Shown here: in pieces, positions 16,195 to 24,086 of the stretch
Layout: each line of letters opens with the position of its first letter
Position numbering within the stretch: the first letter of the stretch is position 1
Assembly: GCF_021172065.1 (NCBI RefSeq)
Contig: NZ_CP087880.1
Coordinates: 4,192,583 to 4,256,582 of the forward strand
Origin: Pseudocitrobacter corydidari
GTDB taxonomy: Bacteria; Pseudomonadota; Gammaproteobacteria; Enterobacterales; Enterobacteriaceae
DNA length: 64,000 bases
Direction: 5' to 3'
Notes under the pieces: generated by a model
Seen by the model: the letters and a program-made list of their open reading frames with translations, nothing else
What the model was told of the DNA's origin: nothing
The model's database searches: none
Translations under genes and position numbers: made by a program

Positions 16195-17690
16195 AAAACA
16201 TAAAATGGATATTTCTGTCTCTGGTCATGGCTTTTATCGGTGTGCCCATTCTTGCGCACTGCGTGGCATTATTCTGTGGGCTATGTGTCGCGATTATCGC
16301 TTATATTTTAGAGGGGCTTGGCCTGGGAAAAGAGACGCAGGGGCTTCCTTCCGCATTGATTCTGCTCGCCGTTTGCAACCTGATGTTTTTCGGCGGTCGC
16401 ATTTGGTCGAAAGATAACGCGCCGGAAGATAACCTCACCTGGCGGCACGTGATTCTGTTGCTGCCCGTGCTCCTGGCATTGCTGGGGTGGATTTACGCGC
16501 TGCAACAGGCTGGCCTCGATTTTTACACGATGGGCAGCGGAACGCTTGCCGTATTATCCCCCTGGGCAGGGATTCATATCGTTAATCTTGTCTGCCAATG
16601 GTATTGGGGAAGCCTGCTGATACCGGTTTGCTCGCAGTTAAGCTTTACGCTCGGCTATGGCTGGTCGTTCAGGCGATCTTTCTTCACAAGCAGGGCTGGC
16701 ATCTGCCGCAGCATTATTCTGTTTCTCATCGTTATAGCCTCAACTTACGCGGCGTACCAGGCGTGGCAGCAGAAACTAAAATATCCCAACGTTATTTATG
16801 AAGATCGTGATACCCGCAATTACCGGCCTGATAAATGGCATAACGAACTCATCCCGCTTCAGGGCAGGCCAGAGTTACAAATCACCCACAACTGGCCGCG
16901 GATGGACGGTGCGACGGCGGGCTATCCCCTCTATGCCTCGGCATTCTATGCGCTAAACGTCTTACCAAAACGGTTTGATGAGGATAAATATTTACTCAAT
17001 TCTCGTACGCCGGCCGCGTGGGAAAATATTATCAAAGGTCATGTCGATATTATTTTTGTCGCACAGCCTTCTGCAGGGCAGAAATCGGATGCCCAGAAAA
17101 TGGGCGTAAAGTTGACCTACACGCCGTTCGCGCGTGAAGCGTTTGTCTTTATCGTCAATAAAAACAACCCAATTAACAGCCTCACCACCGAGCAGGTCCG
17201 CGATATTTTCAGCGGCAAAATGACCAACTGGCGTCAGGTTGGCGGCCCGGACGCGGCCATTGAGCCCTGGCAGCGGCCCGAGGATTCAGGTAGCCAGACC
17301 GCCATGCTGGCGAAGGTAATGAAAGGGACGCCAATGCTTAAACCCAGGGAGATGAAGGTTGCTGACCAAATGGGTGAACTGTTGGATGTGGTGGCGCAAT
17401 ATCAGGATACCCCCGGCGCGATTGGTTACACCTTCCGCTATTACGCTACGCGGATGCATGCTCGTGAGGGCGTCAAATTGCTGGCAATTAACGGCATTGC
17501 CCCCACGGCTGAGAACATTCGCAACGAAGTTTATCCCTGGGTCGCGGGTGTTTATATGGTTACTCAGGAAAACCCGACCACGGAAACTCAGAAAGTAGTC
17601 GAGTGGTTTTTAAGCCCACAGGGGCAAAGGCTGGTGCAGGATGTGGGGTATGTGCCGATGTATGAAACACTCGCTAACTCAGGGCAGTAA
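16191..17690 (+). CDS. Polytopic membrane protein fused to a PstS-like substrate-binding domain
   Basis: 499 residues. The first ~195 contain six or seven hydrophobic segments (roughly 5-24, 26-44, 51-72, 86-106, 117-137, 139-158, 171-192). The rest (~225-495) is a PstS-type binding domain: HVDIIFVAQPSAGQ, then FIVNKNNPINSLTTEQVRDI followed by FSGKMTNWRQVGG, and RPEDSGSQTAML, where PstS proteins contact phosphate. Ordinary PstS has only a signal peptide, so tethering to a multi-pass domain is unusual. No ABC permease or ATPase is adjacent. It may be a sensor or a membrane-anchored anion-binding protein. The next gene starts two bases after its stop, so they are an operon. Ligand unproven. Confidence 0.72.
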   Translation: MKNIKWIFLSLVMAFIGVPILAHCVALFCGLCVAIIAYILEGLGLGKETQGLPSALILLAVCNLMFFGGRIWSKDNAPEDNLTWRHVILLLPVLLALLGWIYALQQAGLDFYTMGSGTLAVLSPWAGIHIVNLVCQWYWGSLLIPVCSQLSFTLGYGWSFRRSFFTSRAGICRSIILFLIVIASTYAAYQAWQQKLKYPNVIYEDRDTRNYRPDKWHNELIPLQGRPELQITHNWPRMDGATAGYPLYASAFYALNVLPKRFDEDKYLLNSRTPAAWENIIKGHVDIIFVAQPSAGQKSDAQKMGVKLTYTPFAREAFVFIVNKNNPINSLTTEQVRDIFSGKMTNWRQVGGPDAAIEPWQRPEDSGSQTAMLAKVMKGTPMLKPREMKVADQMGELLDVVAQYQDTPGAIGYTFRYYATRMHAREGVKLLAINGIAPTAENIRNEVYPWVAGVYMVTQENPTTETQKVVEWFLSPQGQRLVQDVGYVPMYETLANSGQ

Positions 17691-17691
17691 C

Positions 17692-18405
17692 ATGGAATCA
17701 GTTAACAGATTATTTGCCGACCTCGTCGGCACCGATCCCTACACTGGCGTTGAAATCACCATTGCCAATTGCGAATCAGCATATTGGGATGAGGATATGG
17801 TTCCACGCCTGATTAATCAGGCACTGGACGAAGGGGAAAAATTTGTCGGTGCAGCAGGTCTTGATGGTTTGCGCCGCTATGATGTTACTCTGAATGTCGG
17901 TTTGTCCTCAAGTCATGTCTGGCCTGGGTTTTCCCTCGATCCTGCGACTATCAGTCGTCTTTGTGCCAGCGGCGCTGAGTTTGGTTTTGACCCTTATATT
18001 AACGATGTGCCTGATATTGAGTGTGAACTCAACACAACAGATGACTTTACCGTTCATTTCTCGGCGATGAAAAATCCTGATGAGCGAACAATCATTGCCA
18101 AACGTCCACTCAGGGAATGCGCCTCCTGGATTGAGGATGTCTACACTCATTGGGTCTTCAGAGAAGCACTGAAATTTCACGGGGATAACAGTCTGCGCGG
18201 ATTCCGCGATAAGCAGGCGACGCTGACGTATTATTGCCGTAATTACTCCTCAACAAACTGTACCGATGAAGGATGCAACACCTGTGAGGATAACTGTGTT
18301 CGCCCCAGTTTTTCGTTGTCGCGCAGTACCATCATTAGGCTGAATGCCGCTTATGCGAGCTTTGTGTATATACCCTTTACGCGCTCACAAAGGCGGAGGA
18401 CGTAA
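17692..18405 (+). CDS. Unrecognised cysteine-rich cytoplasmic protein
   Basis: 237 residues from ATG 17692 (TAACATGG, one base after the upstream stop codon), giving MESVNRLFADLVGTD. There is no signal peptide or membrane segment. The C-terminal part has a cysteine cluster at residues 182, 190, 195, 198 and 202 (C-x7-C-x4-C-x2-C-x3-C), possibly a metal site. I do not recognise the family. The end looks odd: after RSQRRRT and the TAA, the same frame stays open for another 35 codons (to 18513), so the gene may be shortened by a point mutation, or may end correctly next to a remnant. Probably transcribed with the PstS-like fusion. Confidence 0.6.
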   Translation: MESVNRLFADLVGTDPYTGVEITIANCESAYWDEDMVPRLINQALDEGEKFVGAAGLDGLRRYDVTLNVGLSSSHVWPGFSLDPATISRLCASGAEFGFDPYINDVPDIECELNTTDDFTVHFSAMKNPDERTIIAKRPLRECASWIEDVYTHWVFREALKFHGDNSLRGFRDKQATLTYYCRNYSSTNCTDEGCNTCEDNCVRPSFSLSRSTIIRLNAAYASFVYIPFTRSQRRRT

Positions 18406-18556
18406 TATGCAACCCAGCCCCGTTATGCGATGACGAATGTAGAAACCAGGCTAGCTCCTGGAGAAAAAGGGAATGTTTATCGTGCAAATGGAGAAGGGAA
18501 ACATGAATATTAAATGGGTATTGGCATTAGTTTTAGGTTGTGTTCTGCCAGCCTGA
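18406..18556 (+). pseudogene. Gene remnants at the right edge of the inserted segment
   Basis: Three overlapping fragments lie here. (a) A 35-codon open stretch in frame with the preceding gene, ending TAA at 18511-18513, contains MTNVETRLAPGEKGNVYRAN. (b) An ATG at 18407 follows GGAGGACGTAAT but stops after eight codons. (c) ATG 18503, preceded by GAGAAGGGAA, encodes MNIKWVLALVLGCVLPA and then stops; it resembles the start of a signal peptide or lipoprotein (LVLGC) with the body missing. The glpD terminator follows immediately. I read this as the eroded end of an operon cut by a deletion. Confidence 0.45.
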
Positions 18557-18587
18557 AGAAATAGAGGCTGCCGCAGATGACAGGAAG

Positions 18588-18612
18588 GCCCGGAAACGTT
18601 CTGCTTCCGGGC
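18588..18612 (-). terminator. Terminator-like hairpin after glpD
   Basis: An 8-bp stem GCCCGGAA / TTCCGGGC lies just beyond the glpD stop. The tail on the glpD strand (CCTTCCTG) is only weakly T-rich, so efficiency is uncertain. Confidence 0.55.
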
Positions 18613-18618
18613 AATTGT

Positions 18619-20127
18619 TCAAGAGGCCAGCGACAGTTCACGCTTTCCCGCGTTTTGCAGCAGCCATTGCGCCACGCGCGACTGCTGTTCGGCGTTCAGC
18701 CACATTCCCTGCTTGGTTCTGCGCCACAGGGCGTCATCGGCGCGGCGAACCCACTCGTGCTCAACCAGGTAACGCAGTTCAGCTTCATAAAACTCATGAC
18801 CGAAATCTTCGCCTAAATCCGCCACACTTTTGGCCTGACCCAGCAACAGTTCGCTATTGCTGCCGTAGGTGCGGGCGAAATGTCGCGCCAGCGGTTCGCT
18901 GATAAACGGATAGCGGCGGCGCAGAGTCGCCGCGTAGTCATCACGGTCACCGTTGATGTCACCGCCGGGCAGCGTTGCGCCTTTGGTCCATGCCGGGCCG
19001 ATATTTTTGTAATACGGTGCCAGTTTCTCCAGCGCGTGCTCGGCCAGCTTGCGATAGGTGGTGAGCTTCCCGCCGAACACTGACAGCAGCGGCGCCTGGT
19101 TATCGACGTCGTGTACGTCCAGCGTGTAGTCGCGGGTAATGGCCTGCGGTGAGTCTGATTCATCATCGCACAGCGGACGTACGCCGGAGTAAGTCCAGAC
19201 GATGTCGTCGCGCCCCAGCTGTTTTTTGAAGTGCGCGTTGTACACTTTCAGCAGATAGCTGATTTCCCCTTCGTCGATTTCGACATTTTTCGGATCGCCG
19301 TGATACTCCTGGTCGGTGGTACCGATAATCGAAAACTCATCCATCCACGGAATGACGAACACAATTCGCTTATCTTCGTTTTGCAGGATGTAGGCCTGCT
19401 TCTGCGTGTGCACGCGCGGCACCACAATGTGGCTGCCTTTGATCAGGCGGATGCCGTAAGGCGAGGGCAGATGCATGCCGTCATCGAAGAACTGCTTCAC
19501 CCACGGGCCGGTGGCGTTGACCAGGCCACGCGCCTGCCAGGTATATTTTTTGCCGGTATCGATGTCTTCCGCTTCCACAATCCACAGGCCATTCTCACGG
19601 CGAGCGGAGGTAGCGCGCGTGCGGGTCAGTACTTCACCACCTTTTCGCTCAACCATTTGCGCGTTGGCTAATACTAAGCGAGCATCGTCAACCCAGCAGT
19701 CGGAATATTCGAATCCGCGCACGATTTCCGGTTTGAGGACCGATTCTGCGCCAAAACGCAAACCGGTAGACCCCGGCAGACTGGTGCGTTTGCCCAGATG
19801 ATCGTACATAAACAGACCAATTCGGATCATCCACGCCGGACGCAGATGCGGGCGATGCGGCAGACGAAAACGCATCGGGAAGGCGATATGCGGTGCCATT
19901 TTTAACAGCACTTCACGCTCGGCGAGCGCTTCGCTCACCAGGCGGAATTCATAGTGTTCAAGGTAGCGCAGGCCGCCGTGGATGAGCTTAGAACTGGCGC
20001 TGGAGGTGGCGCACGCCAGATCCTGCGCTTCCAGCATCAAAACGGATAATCCGCGCCCGGCGGCATCCGCTGCGATCCCTGCGCCGTTGATCCCGCCACC
20101 TATCACAATCAGATCTTTGGTTTCCAT
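18619..20127 (-). CDS. glpD: Aerobic glycerol-3-phosphate dehydrogenase GlpD
   Basis: 502 residues from the ATG giving METKDLIVIGGGINGAGIAA, with GAGGT upstream; an in-frame start six codons earlier is less likely. A membrane-associated flavoenzyme, it oxidises glycerol-3-phosphate to dihydroxyacetone phosphate and passes electrons to ubiquinone. The FAD-binding GGGINGAGIAADAAGRG is at the N-terminus. SSASSKLIHGGLRYLEHYEF and GGKLTTYRKLAE are family marks. It is divergent from glpE, with GlpR operators in the gap, as in E. coli. The inserted segment abuts its 3' end. Confidence 0.98.
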   Translation of the reverse strand: METKDLIVIGGGINGAGIAADAAGRGLSVLMLEAQDLACATSSASSKLIHGGLRYLEHYEFRLVSEALAEREVLLKMAPHIAFPMRFRLPHRPHLRPAWMIRIGLFMYDHLGKRTSLPGSTGLRFGAESVLKPEIVRGFEYSDCWVDDARLVLANAQMVERKGGEVLTRTRATSARRENGLWIVEAEDIDTGKKYTWQARGLVNATGPWVKQFFDDGMHLPSPYGIRLIKGSHIVVPRVHTQKQAYILQNEDKRIVFVIPWMDEFSIIGTTDQEYHGDPKNVEIDEGEISYLLKVYNAHFKKQLGRDDIVWTYSGVRPLCDDESDSPQAITRDYTLDVHDVDNQAPLLSVFGGKLTTYRKLAEHALEKLAPYYKNIGPAWTKGATLPGGDINGDRDDYAATLRRRYPFISEPLARHFARTYGSNSELLLGQAKSVADLGEDFGHEFYEAELRYLVEHEWVRRADDALWRRTKQGMWLNAEQQSRVAQWLLQNAGKRELSLAS

Positions 20128-20142
20128 GCTCGCTACCTCGTT

Positions 20143-20182
20143 CACTTTCGTTATAGCTCAATAATGCTCGATAACGAAAATA
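20143..20182 (-). promoter_or_regulatory. GlpR operators at the glpD promoter
   Basis: AATGCTCGATAACGAAAATA (20163-20182) matches the GlpR consensus WATGTTCGWTAWCGAACATW at about 18 of 20 positions. A second weaker copy, CACTTTCGTTATAGCTCAAT (20143-20162), abuts it. Tandem operators over the glpD promoter are known in E. coli. Confidence 0.75.
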
Positions 20183-20224
20183 ATAGCAAACAAACGCGCG
20201 TTCGGTAACATCAAAAAAACAATT

Positions 20225-20246
20225 TACAGTGATGTGTGTAACATAT
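20225..20246. promoter_or_regulatory. Possible CRP site between glpD and glpE
   Basis: AGTGA-TGTGTG-TAACA matches the CRP half-sites TGTGA/TCACA at 8 of 10 positions. It sits upstream of the GlpR operators relative to glpD. Confidence 0.5.
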
Positions 20247-20328
20247 TGGCGTTTCACTGCCGTCAGGACGTACACTTGGCGGTAAAATGGCGTGAGTTCG
20301 CCCACCTGCAATAAAGAGAAAAGAAACC

Positions 20329-20658
20329 ATGGAACAGTTTGTGTGTATCAATGTAGAAGAAGCGCACCAGAAGTTACGCCAGCAGACCGCCGTGCTGGTA
20401 GATATTCGTGACCCGCAGAGCTATGCGCTGGGCCACACGCCGGGTGCGTTTCATCTGACTAACGATACGCTGGGCGCGTTTATGCGCGACAACGATTTTG
20501 ACACGCCGGTGATGGTGATGTGCTATCACGGCAACAGCAGCAAAGGCGCGGCGCAATATCTGCTCCAGCAGGGCTACGATGAAGTCTATAGCGTGGACGG
20601 CGGCTTCGACGCCTGGCATCGCCATTTCCCGGCAGAGGTTGAGCACATCGCGCTTTAG
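20329..20658 (+). CDS. glpE: Thiosulfate sulfurtransferase GlpE (rhodanese)
   Basis: 109 residues forming a single rhodanese domain. The active-site cysteine is Cys65 in MCYHGNSSKGAAQYL, the short loop typical of GlpE. It transfers sulfur from thiosulfate to cyanide or thioredoxin in vitro. The start follows AAAGAGAAAAGAAACC. It is the first gene of glpEGR and is divergent from glpD. Confidence 0.97.
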   Translation: MEQFVCINVEEAHQKLRQQTAVLVDIRDPQSYALGHTPGAFHLTNDTLGAFMRDNDFDTPVMVMCYHGNSSKGAAQYLLQQGYDEVYSVDGGFDAWHRHFPAEVEHIAL

Positions 20659-20688
20659 GCATGTGTTTGCAATGGTAATTACACTAAA

Positions 20689-20793
20689 TCATTCAAGTTG
20701 GATCAAGGCGGCAAGAGAGCGAATCCCCAGGAGCGTACAAAAGTACGTGACTGGGGTGAGAGCGCGCAGCCAACGCAGAGGCAACTTGAATGA
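20689..20793. repeat. ERIC element between glpE and glpG
   Basis: A ~105-bp imperfect palindrome bounded by TCATTCAAGTTG and CAACTTGAATGA. The core reads GCGAATCCCCAGGAGCGTAC, then AAAAGTACGTGACTGGGGTG and AGAGCG, which is the enterobacterial repetitive intergenic consensus. It lengthens the glpE-glpG gap to about 180 bp compared with the short gap in E. coli. Confidence 0.9.
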
Positions 20794-20839
20794 TGACGTG
20801 TATACTGTGCTCCTTTGTGTGGAATAAGCGACCCTCTGC

Positions 20840-21670
20840 ATGTTGATGATCACCTCTTTTACTAACCCGCGCGTCGCCCAGGCCTTTGTGGACTATATGG
20901 CGACGCAGGGTATTATCCTGACAATACAACAACATACTCAGAGTGATGTCTGGCTCGCAGATGAAAGTCAGGCCGAACGTGTACGCGCCGAGTTGACCCG
21001 CTTTCTGGAAAACCCGGCAGATCCGCGTTATCTGGCGGCGAGCTGGCAATCGGGCCACACCAACAGCGGGCTGCACTATCGTCGTTTCCCGTTCCTCGAA
21101 ACGCTGAAAGCCAATGCCGGTCCGGTGACCATGGCGGTGATGATCGCCTGTATTCTGGTTTTCATCCTGATGAACGTGGTGGGCGATCAGGCCGTGATGA
21201 TGTGGCTGGCCTGGCCTTATGACAGCTCGGTGCAGTTTGAGGCCTGGCGCTACTTTAGCCACGCGCTCATGCATTTCTCGGTGCTGCATATTCTGTTTAA
21301 TCTGCTGTGGTGGTGGTATCTCGGCGGGGCGGTGGAGAAACGCATCGGCAGCGGTAAACTGGTGGTGATCACCGCGATCAGTGCGCTGTTGAGCGGTTTT
21401 ATCCAGCACCAGTTTAGCGGCCCCTGGTTTGGCGGGCTGTCTGGCGTGGTGTATGCGCTGATGGGTTACGTCTGGCTGCGCGGCGAGCGCGATCCGGACA
21501 GCGGGATTTACCTGCAGCGTGGGTTGATTATCTTTTCGTTGGTCTGGCTGGTTGCCGGTTGGTTTGATCTTTTTGGCATGTCGATTGCCAATGGCGCACA
21601 TGTTACCGGCCTGGTGGTCGGTCTGGCGATGGCGTTTGTCGATACGCTAAATGCGCGAAAGCGCGCGTAA
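20840..21670 (+). CDS. glpG: Rhomboid intramembrane serine protease GlpG
   Basis: 276 residues. A cytoplasmic N-terminal domain (about 1-90) precedes six transmembrane helices. The catalytic dyad is present: Ser201 in GGLSGVVYAL and His254 in NGAHVTGL. HALMHFSVLHILFNLLWWWY supplies the conserved HxxxN oxyanion region. It cleaves membrane proteins within the lipid bilayer; in E. coli it has a role in quality control. It starts MLMITSFTNPRVAQAF as in E. coli and precedes glpR by 18 bases. Confidence 0.97.
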   Translation: MLMITSFTNPRVAQAFVDYMATQGIILTIQQHTQSDVWLADESQAERVRAELTRFLENPADPRYLAASWQSGHTNSGLHYRRFPFLETLKANAGPVTMAVMIACILVFILMNVVGDQAVMMWLAWPYDSSVQFEAWRYFSHALMHFSVLHILFNLLWWWYLGGAVEKRIGSGKLVVITAISALLSGFIQHQFSGPWFGGLSGVVYALMGYVWLRGERDPDSGIYLQRGLIIFSLVWLVAGWFDLFGMSIANGAHVTGLVVGLAMAFVDTLNARKRA

Positions 21671-21688
21671 TTATTTCAGGGACTCACC

Positions 21689-22453
21689 ATGAAACAAACA
21701 CAACGTCATGACGCGATAATTGAGCTGGTCAAATTGCAGGGCTATGTCAGCACCGAAGAGCTGGTAGAGCACTTTTCCGTTAGCCCACAAACCATCCGCC
21801 GCGACCTGAACGACCTGGCGGAGCAGAAGATGATCCTGCGCCACCACGGCGGCGCGGCGTTACCTTCCAGTTCGGTCAACGCCTCGTGGCATGACCGAAA
21901 ATCGACGCAGACGGCGGAGAAAGAGCGCATTGCCCGTAAGGTGGCCAGCGAAATCCCTAATGGTTCTACGCTGTTTATCGATATCGGTACCACGCCGGAA
22001 GCGGTCGCCCACGCGTTGCTAAATCATAGTGACCTGCGCATCGTGACCAATAACCTCAACGTGGCTAATACGCTGATGGTGAAAGAGGATTTCCGCATTA
22101 TCCTCGCGGGCGGTGAATTGCGCAGCCGTGACGGTGGGATTATCGGGGAAGCGACACTCGATTTTATCTCCCAGTTCCGCCTCGATTTCGGCATTCTGGG
22201 GATCAGCGGCATCGACAGCGACGGTTCGCTGCTGGAGTTTGATTACCATGAAGTGCGCACCAAGCGCGCAATCATTGAGAACTCGCGTCATGTGATGCTG
22301 GTGGTCGACCATTCTAAGTTTGGCCGCAACGCGATGGTGAATATGGGCAGTATCAGCATGGTGGATGCCGTCTACACGGATGTGTTGCCGCCAGATGGAG
22401 TAATGAAGGTGATTGCCGAACATAACATCCAGCTGGAGCTGTGCCGGGAGTAG
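21689..22453 (+). CDS. glpR: Glycerol-3-phosphate regulon repressor GlpR (DeoR family)
   Basis: 254 residues, two more than E. coli. The N-terminal DeoR helix-turn-helix is VSTEELVEHFSVSPQTIRRD followed by LNDLAEQKMILRHHGGA. The C-terminal sugar-phosphate sensor domain carries DIGTTPEAVA and GIDSDGSLLEFDYHEVRTKR. It represses glp genes and is released by glycerol-3-phosphate. Many K-12 lines carry a glpR mutation; here the frame is intact. Confidence 0.97.
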   Translation: MKQTQRHDAIIELVKLQGYVSTEELVEHFSVSPQTIRRDLNDLAEQKMILRHHGGAALPSSSVNASWHDRKSTQTAEKERIARKVASEIPNGSTLFIDIGTTPEAVAHALLNHSDLRIVTNNLNVANTLMVKEDFRIILAGGELRSRDGGIIGEATLDFISQFRLDFGILGISGIDSDGSLLEFDYHEVRTKRAIIENSRHVMLVVDHSKFGRNAMVNMGSISMVDAVYTDVLPPDGVMKVIAEHNIQLELCRE

Positions 22454-22469
22454 CGGTGAGAAGTGCCGG

Positions 22470-22538
22470 ATGGCGGCTGCGCCTTATCCGGCCTACAGAG
22501 TGCTTGTAGGCCGGATAAGCGAAGCGCCATCCGGCATT
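22470..22538. repeat. REP/BIME element
   Basis: A convergent pair of REP units: GCCGGATGGCGGCTGCGCCT followed by TATCCGGCCTAC, then inverted GTAGGCCGGATAAGCGAAGC followed by GCCATCCGGC. It lies between the convergent glpR and the transporter gene. Confidence 0.9.
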
Positions 22539-22540
22539 CG

Positions 22541-23899
22541 TTACATCTGGAACTGCCCTTTGCTCAGGTCAGTCACGATGGTATTCATTTTGTCTTCCGT
22601 CAGCTGATAGAAGCGAATGGAAATCGCGGTAATCAGATAGAAGATTGCCGGTAACACGGTGAACAGAATCAGTACGCCGCGAATCGCTTCGGCAGACTGC
22701 TGCTCGACGCCAGCCTGATAGCCGTAGAAAGCCAGGCCCCAGCCCGTCAGTGCGCCACCAATTGCCACGCCCAGTTTGATGATAAAAATATTCGCTGCGA
22801 CGTTCATACCCGTAATACGACGCTGAGTCTTCCATTCGCCGTAGTTGTTGGCGTCAGTGATCATTGACCATTGCAGCGGCGCGTTAATGCCCTGCAACAC
22901 GTTCAGAATAATGTGAACGATAAATGCCGGGATCCAGTATTCCGTTGGCAGCACGAGGAACAGCAAGCCAATTAAGGCACTCAGAATGTTTACCCACACG
23001 GAAGCGCGGATTTTGCACACTTTTGAACCCAATGGTTTTGCGGCCAGGCTTCCGACCACCGCAGCTACCGTTGTCGCCAGCATAAACATGGAAATAACGC
23101 TGCTACCCTGATTCAGGATATATTGCACGAAATAGACCAGTAAGCTGCCGCGCACAACGACGCCACACAGCATCGCCAGGTTATAAACGGACAGAATCCA
23201 CCACTGATCGTTTTTCGCCAGGATTTTCACGTCGCGCAGAATATTCAGGTTCTCTTCTTTCACCGGTTCGATACGTTCTTTGGTGGTCAGGAAGCAGATC
23301 AGGAACATAATGCAGCCAATGACACCGAATATCCCCATCGCCCACTGCATACCGCTTGCGCGATCGCCCGGTGCGAGGAAGTCCGCCAGCGGCAGAATCA
23401 GCGCCGTCCCCATTGCACCGCCGATAGGTGCGATGGCGAAACGCCAGGATTGCAGCGAAAGGTTTTCTGACGGATCGGCGGTAATGGCCGCGCCCAGTGA
23501 ACAGTAAGGAATATTAATCGCGGTATACATTAGTGTCATAAATATATAGGCGATGACGGCGTAAATGATTTTTCCTGTCTGATCAAAGTCTGGCGTGGAA
23601 TAAACTAAAATGCAGCTTACGGCAAACGGTACGCAGATAATTAACAGCCATGGACGAAAACGCCCCCAGCGGCTTTTTGTCTGGTCTGCAATTGCGCCCA
23701 TGATAGGGTCGGTAATGGCATCCAGGACTCTGACAACTAAAAATAATGTCCCCATTACCGCCGGGGGTAAGCCATAAATATTTGTGTAGAAGTACGCCAG
23801 AATAGCAACAGAGGAATCGAAAACAATGTGGCTTGCGGCATCGCCCAAACCAAATCCAAACTTCTCTTTAGCACTGACTTTTTCGGTTAATGCCGACAT
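22541..23899 (-). CDS. GPH-family (glycoside-pentoside-hexuronide) cation symporter
   Basis: 452 residues with about twelve transmembrane segments. The start MSALTEKVSAKEKFGFGLGD followed by AASHIVFD, and RVLDAITDPIMGAIADQTKSRWGRFRPW, are GPH hallmarks as in YicJ, YagG and MelB. SRWGRFRPW is the cytoplasmic loop after helix 2. It probably imports a glycoside or glucuronide with H+ or Na+. No glycosidase or regulator gene lies beside it, so the substrate cannot be inferred from context. It occupies the place of the rtc genes in E. coli K-12 and is transcribed in the same direction as malT, about 190 bases downstream. Confidence 0.85.
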   Translation of the reverse strand: MSALTEKVSAKEKFGFGLGDAASHIVFDSSVAILAYFYTNIYGLPPAVMGTLFLVVRVLDAITDPIMGAIADQTKSRWGRFRPWLLIICVPFAVSCILVYSTPDFDQTGKIIYAVIAYIFMTLMYTAINIPYCSLGAAITADPSENLSLQSWRFAIAPIGGAMGTALILPLADFLAPGDRASGMQWAMGIFGVIGCIMFLICFLTTKERIEPVKEENLNILRDVKILAKNDQWWILSVYNLAMLCGVVVRGSLLVYFVQYILNQGSSVISMFMLATTVAAVVGSLAAKPLGSKVCKIRASVWVNILSALIGLLFLVLPTEYWIPAFIVHIILNVLQGINAPLQWSMITDANNYGEWKTQRRITGMNVAANIFIIKLGVAIGGALTGWGLAFYGYQAGVEQQSAEAIRGVLILFTVLPAIFYLITAISIRFYQLTEDKMNTIVTDLSKGQFQM

Positions 23900-24047
23900 A
23901 TAATCACCCTTTTATAACGTGCCAACTCGCGGCAGTAGTTATAAGAGGTGAAGCGAGGAAGAAATATTCTAATTTTTCATTTCTGATTTATGTTTCTTCT
24001 CTAATGTGACGTAGCTATCTCTTCTGAATTGGAAGTATCAATATACA

Positions 24048-24085
24048 ATATATTTTGGCGGTAATAATTTACCACCAAAATATAT
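24048..24085. repeat. AT-rich hairpin at the malT stop
   Basis: ATATATTTTGGCGGTAA and TTACCACCAAAATATAT pair over 17 bp with one mismatch and a 4-base loop. It ends one base before the malT stop codon. It may be the malT terminator or part of control of the downstream transporter gene. Confidence 0.55.
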
Positions 24086-24086
24086 G

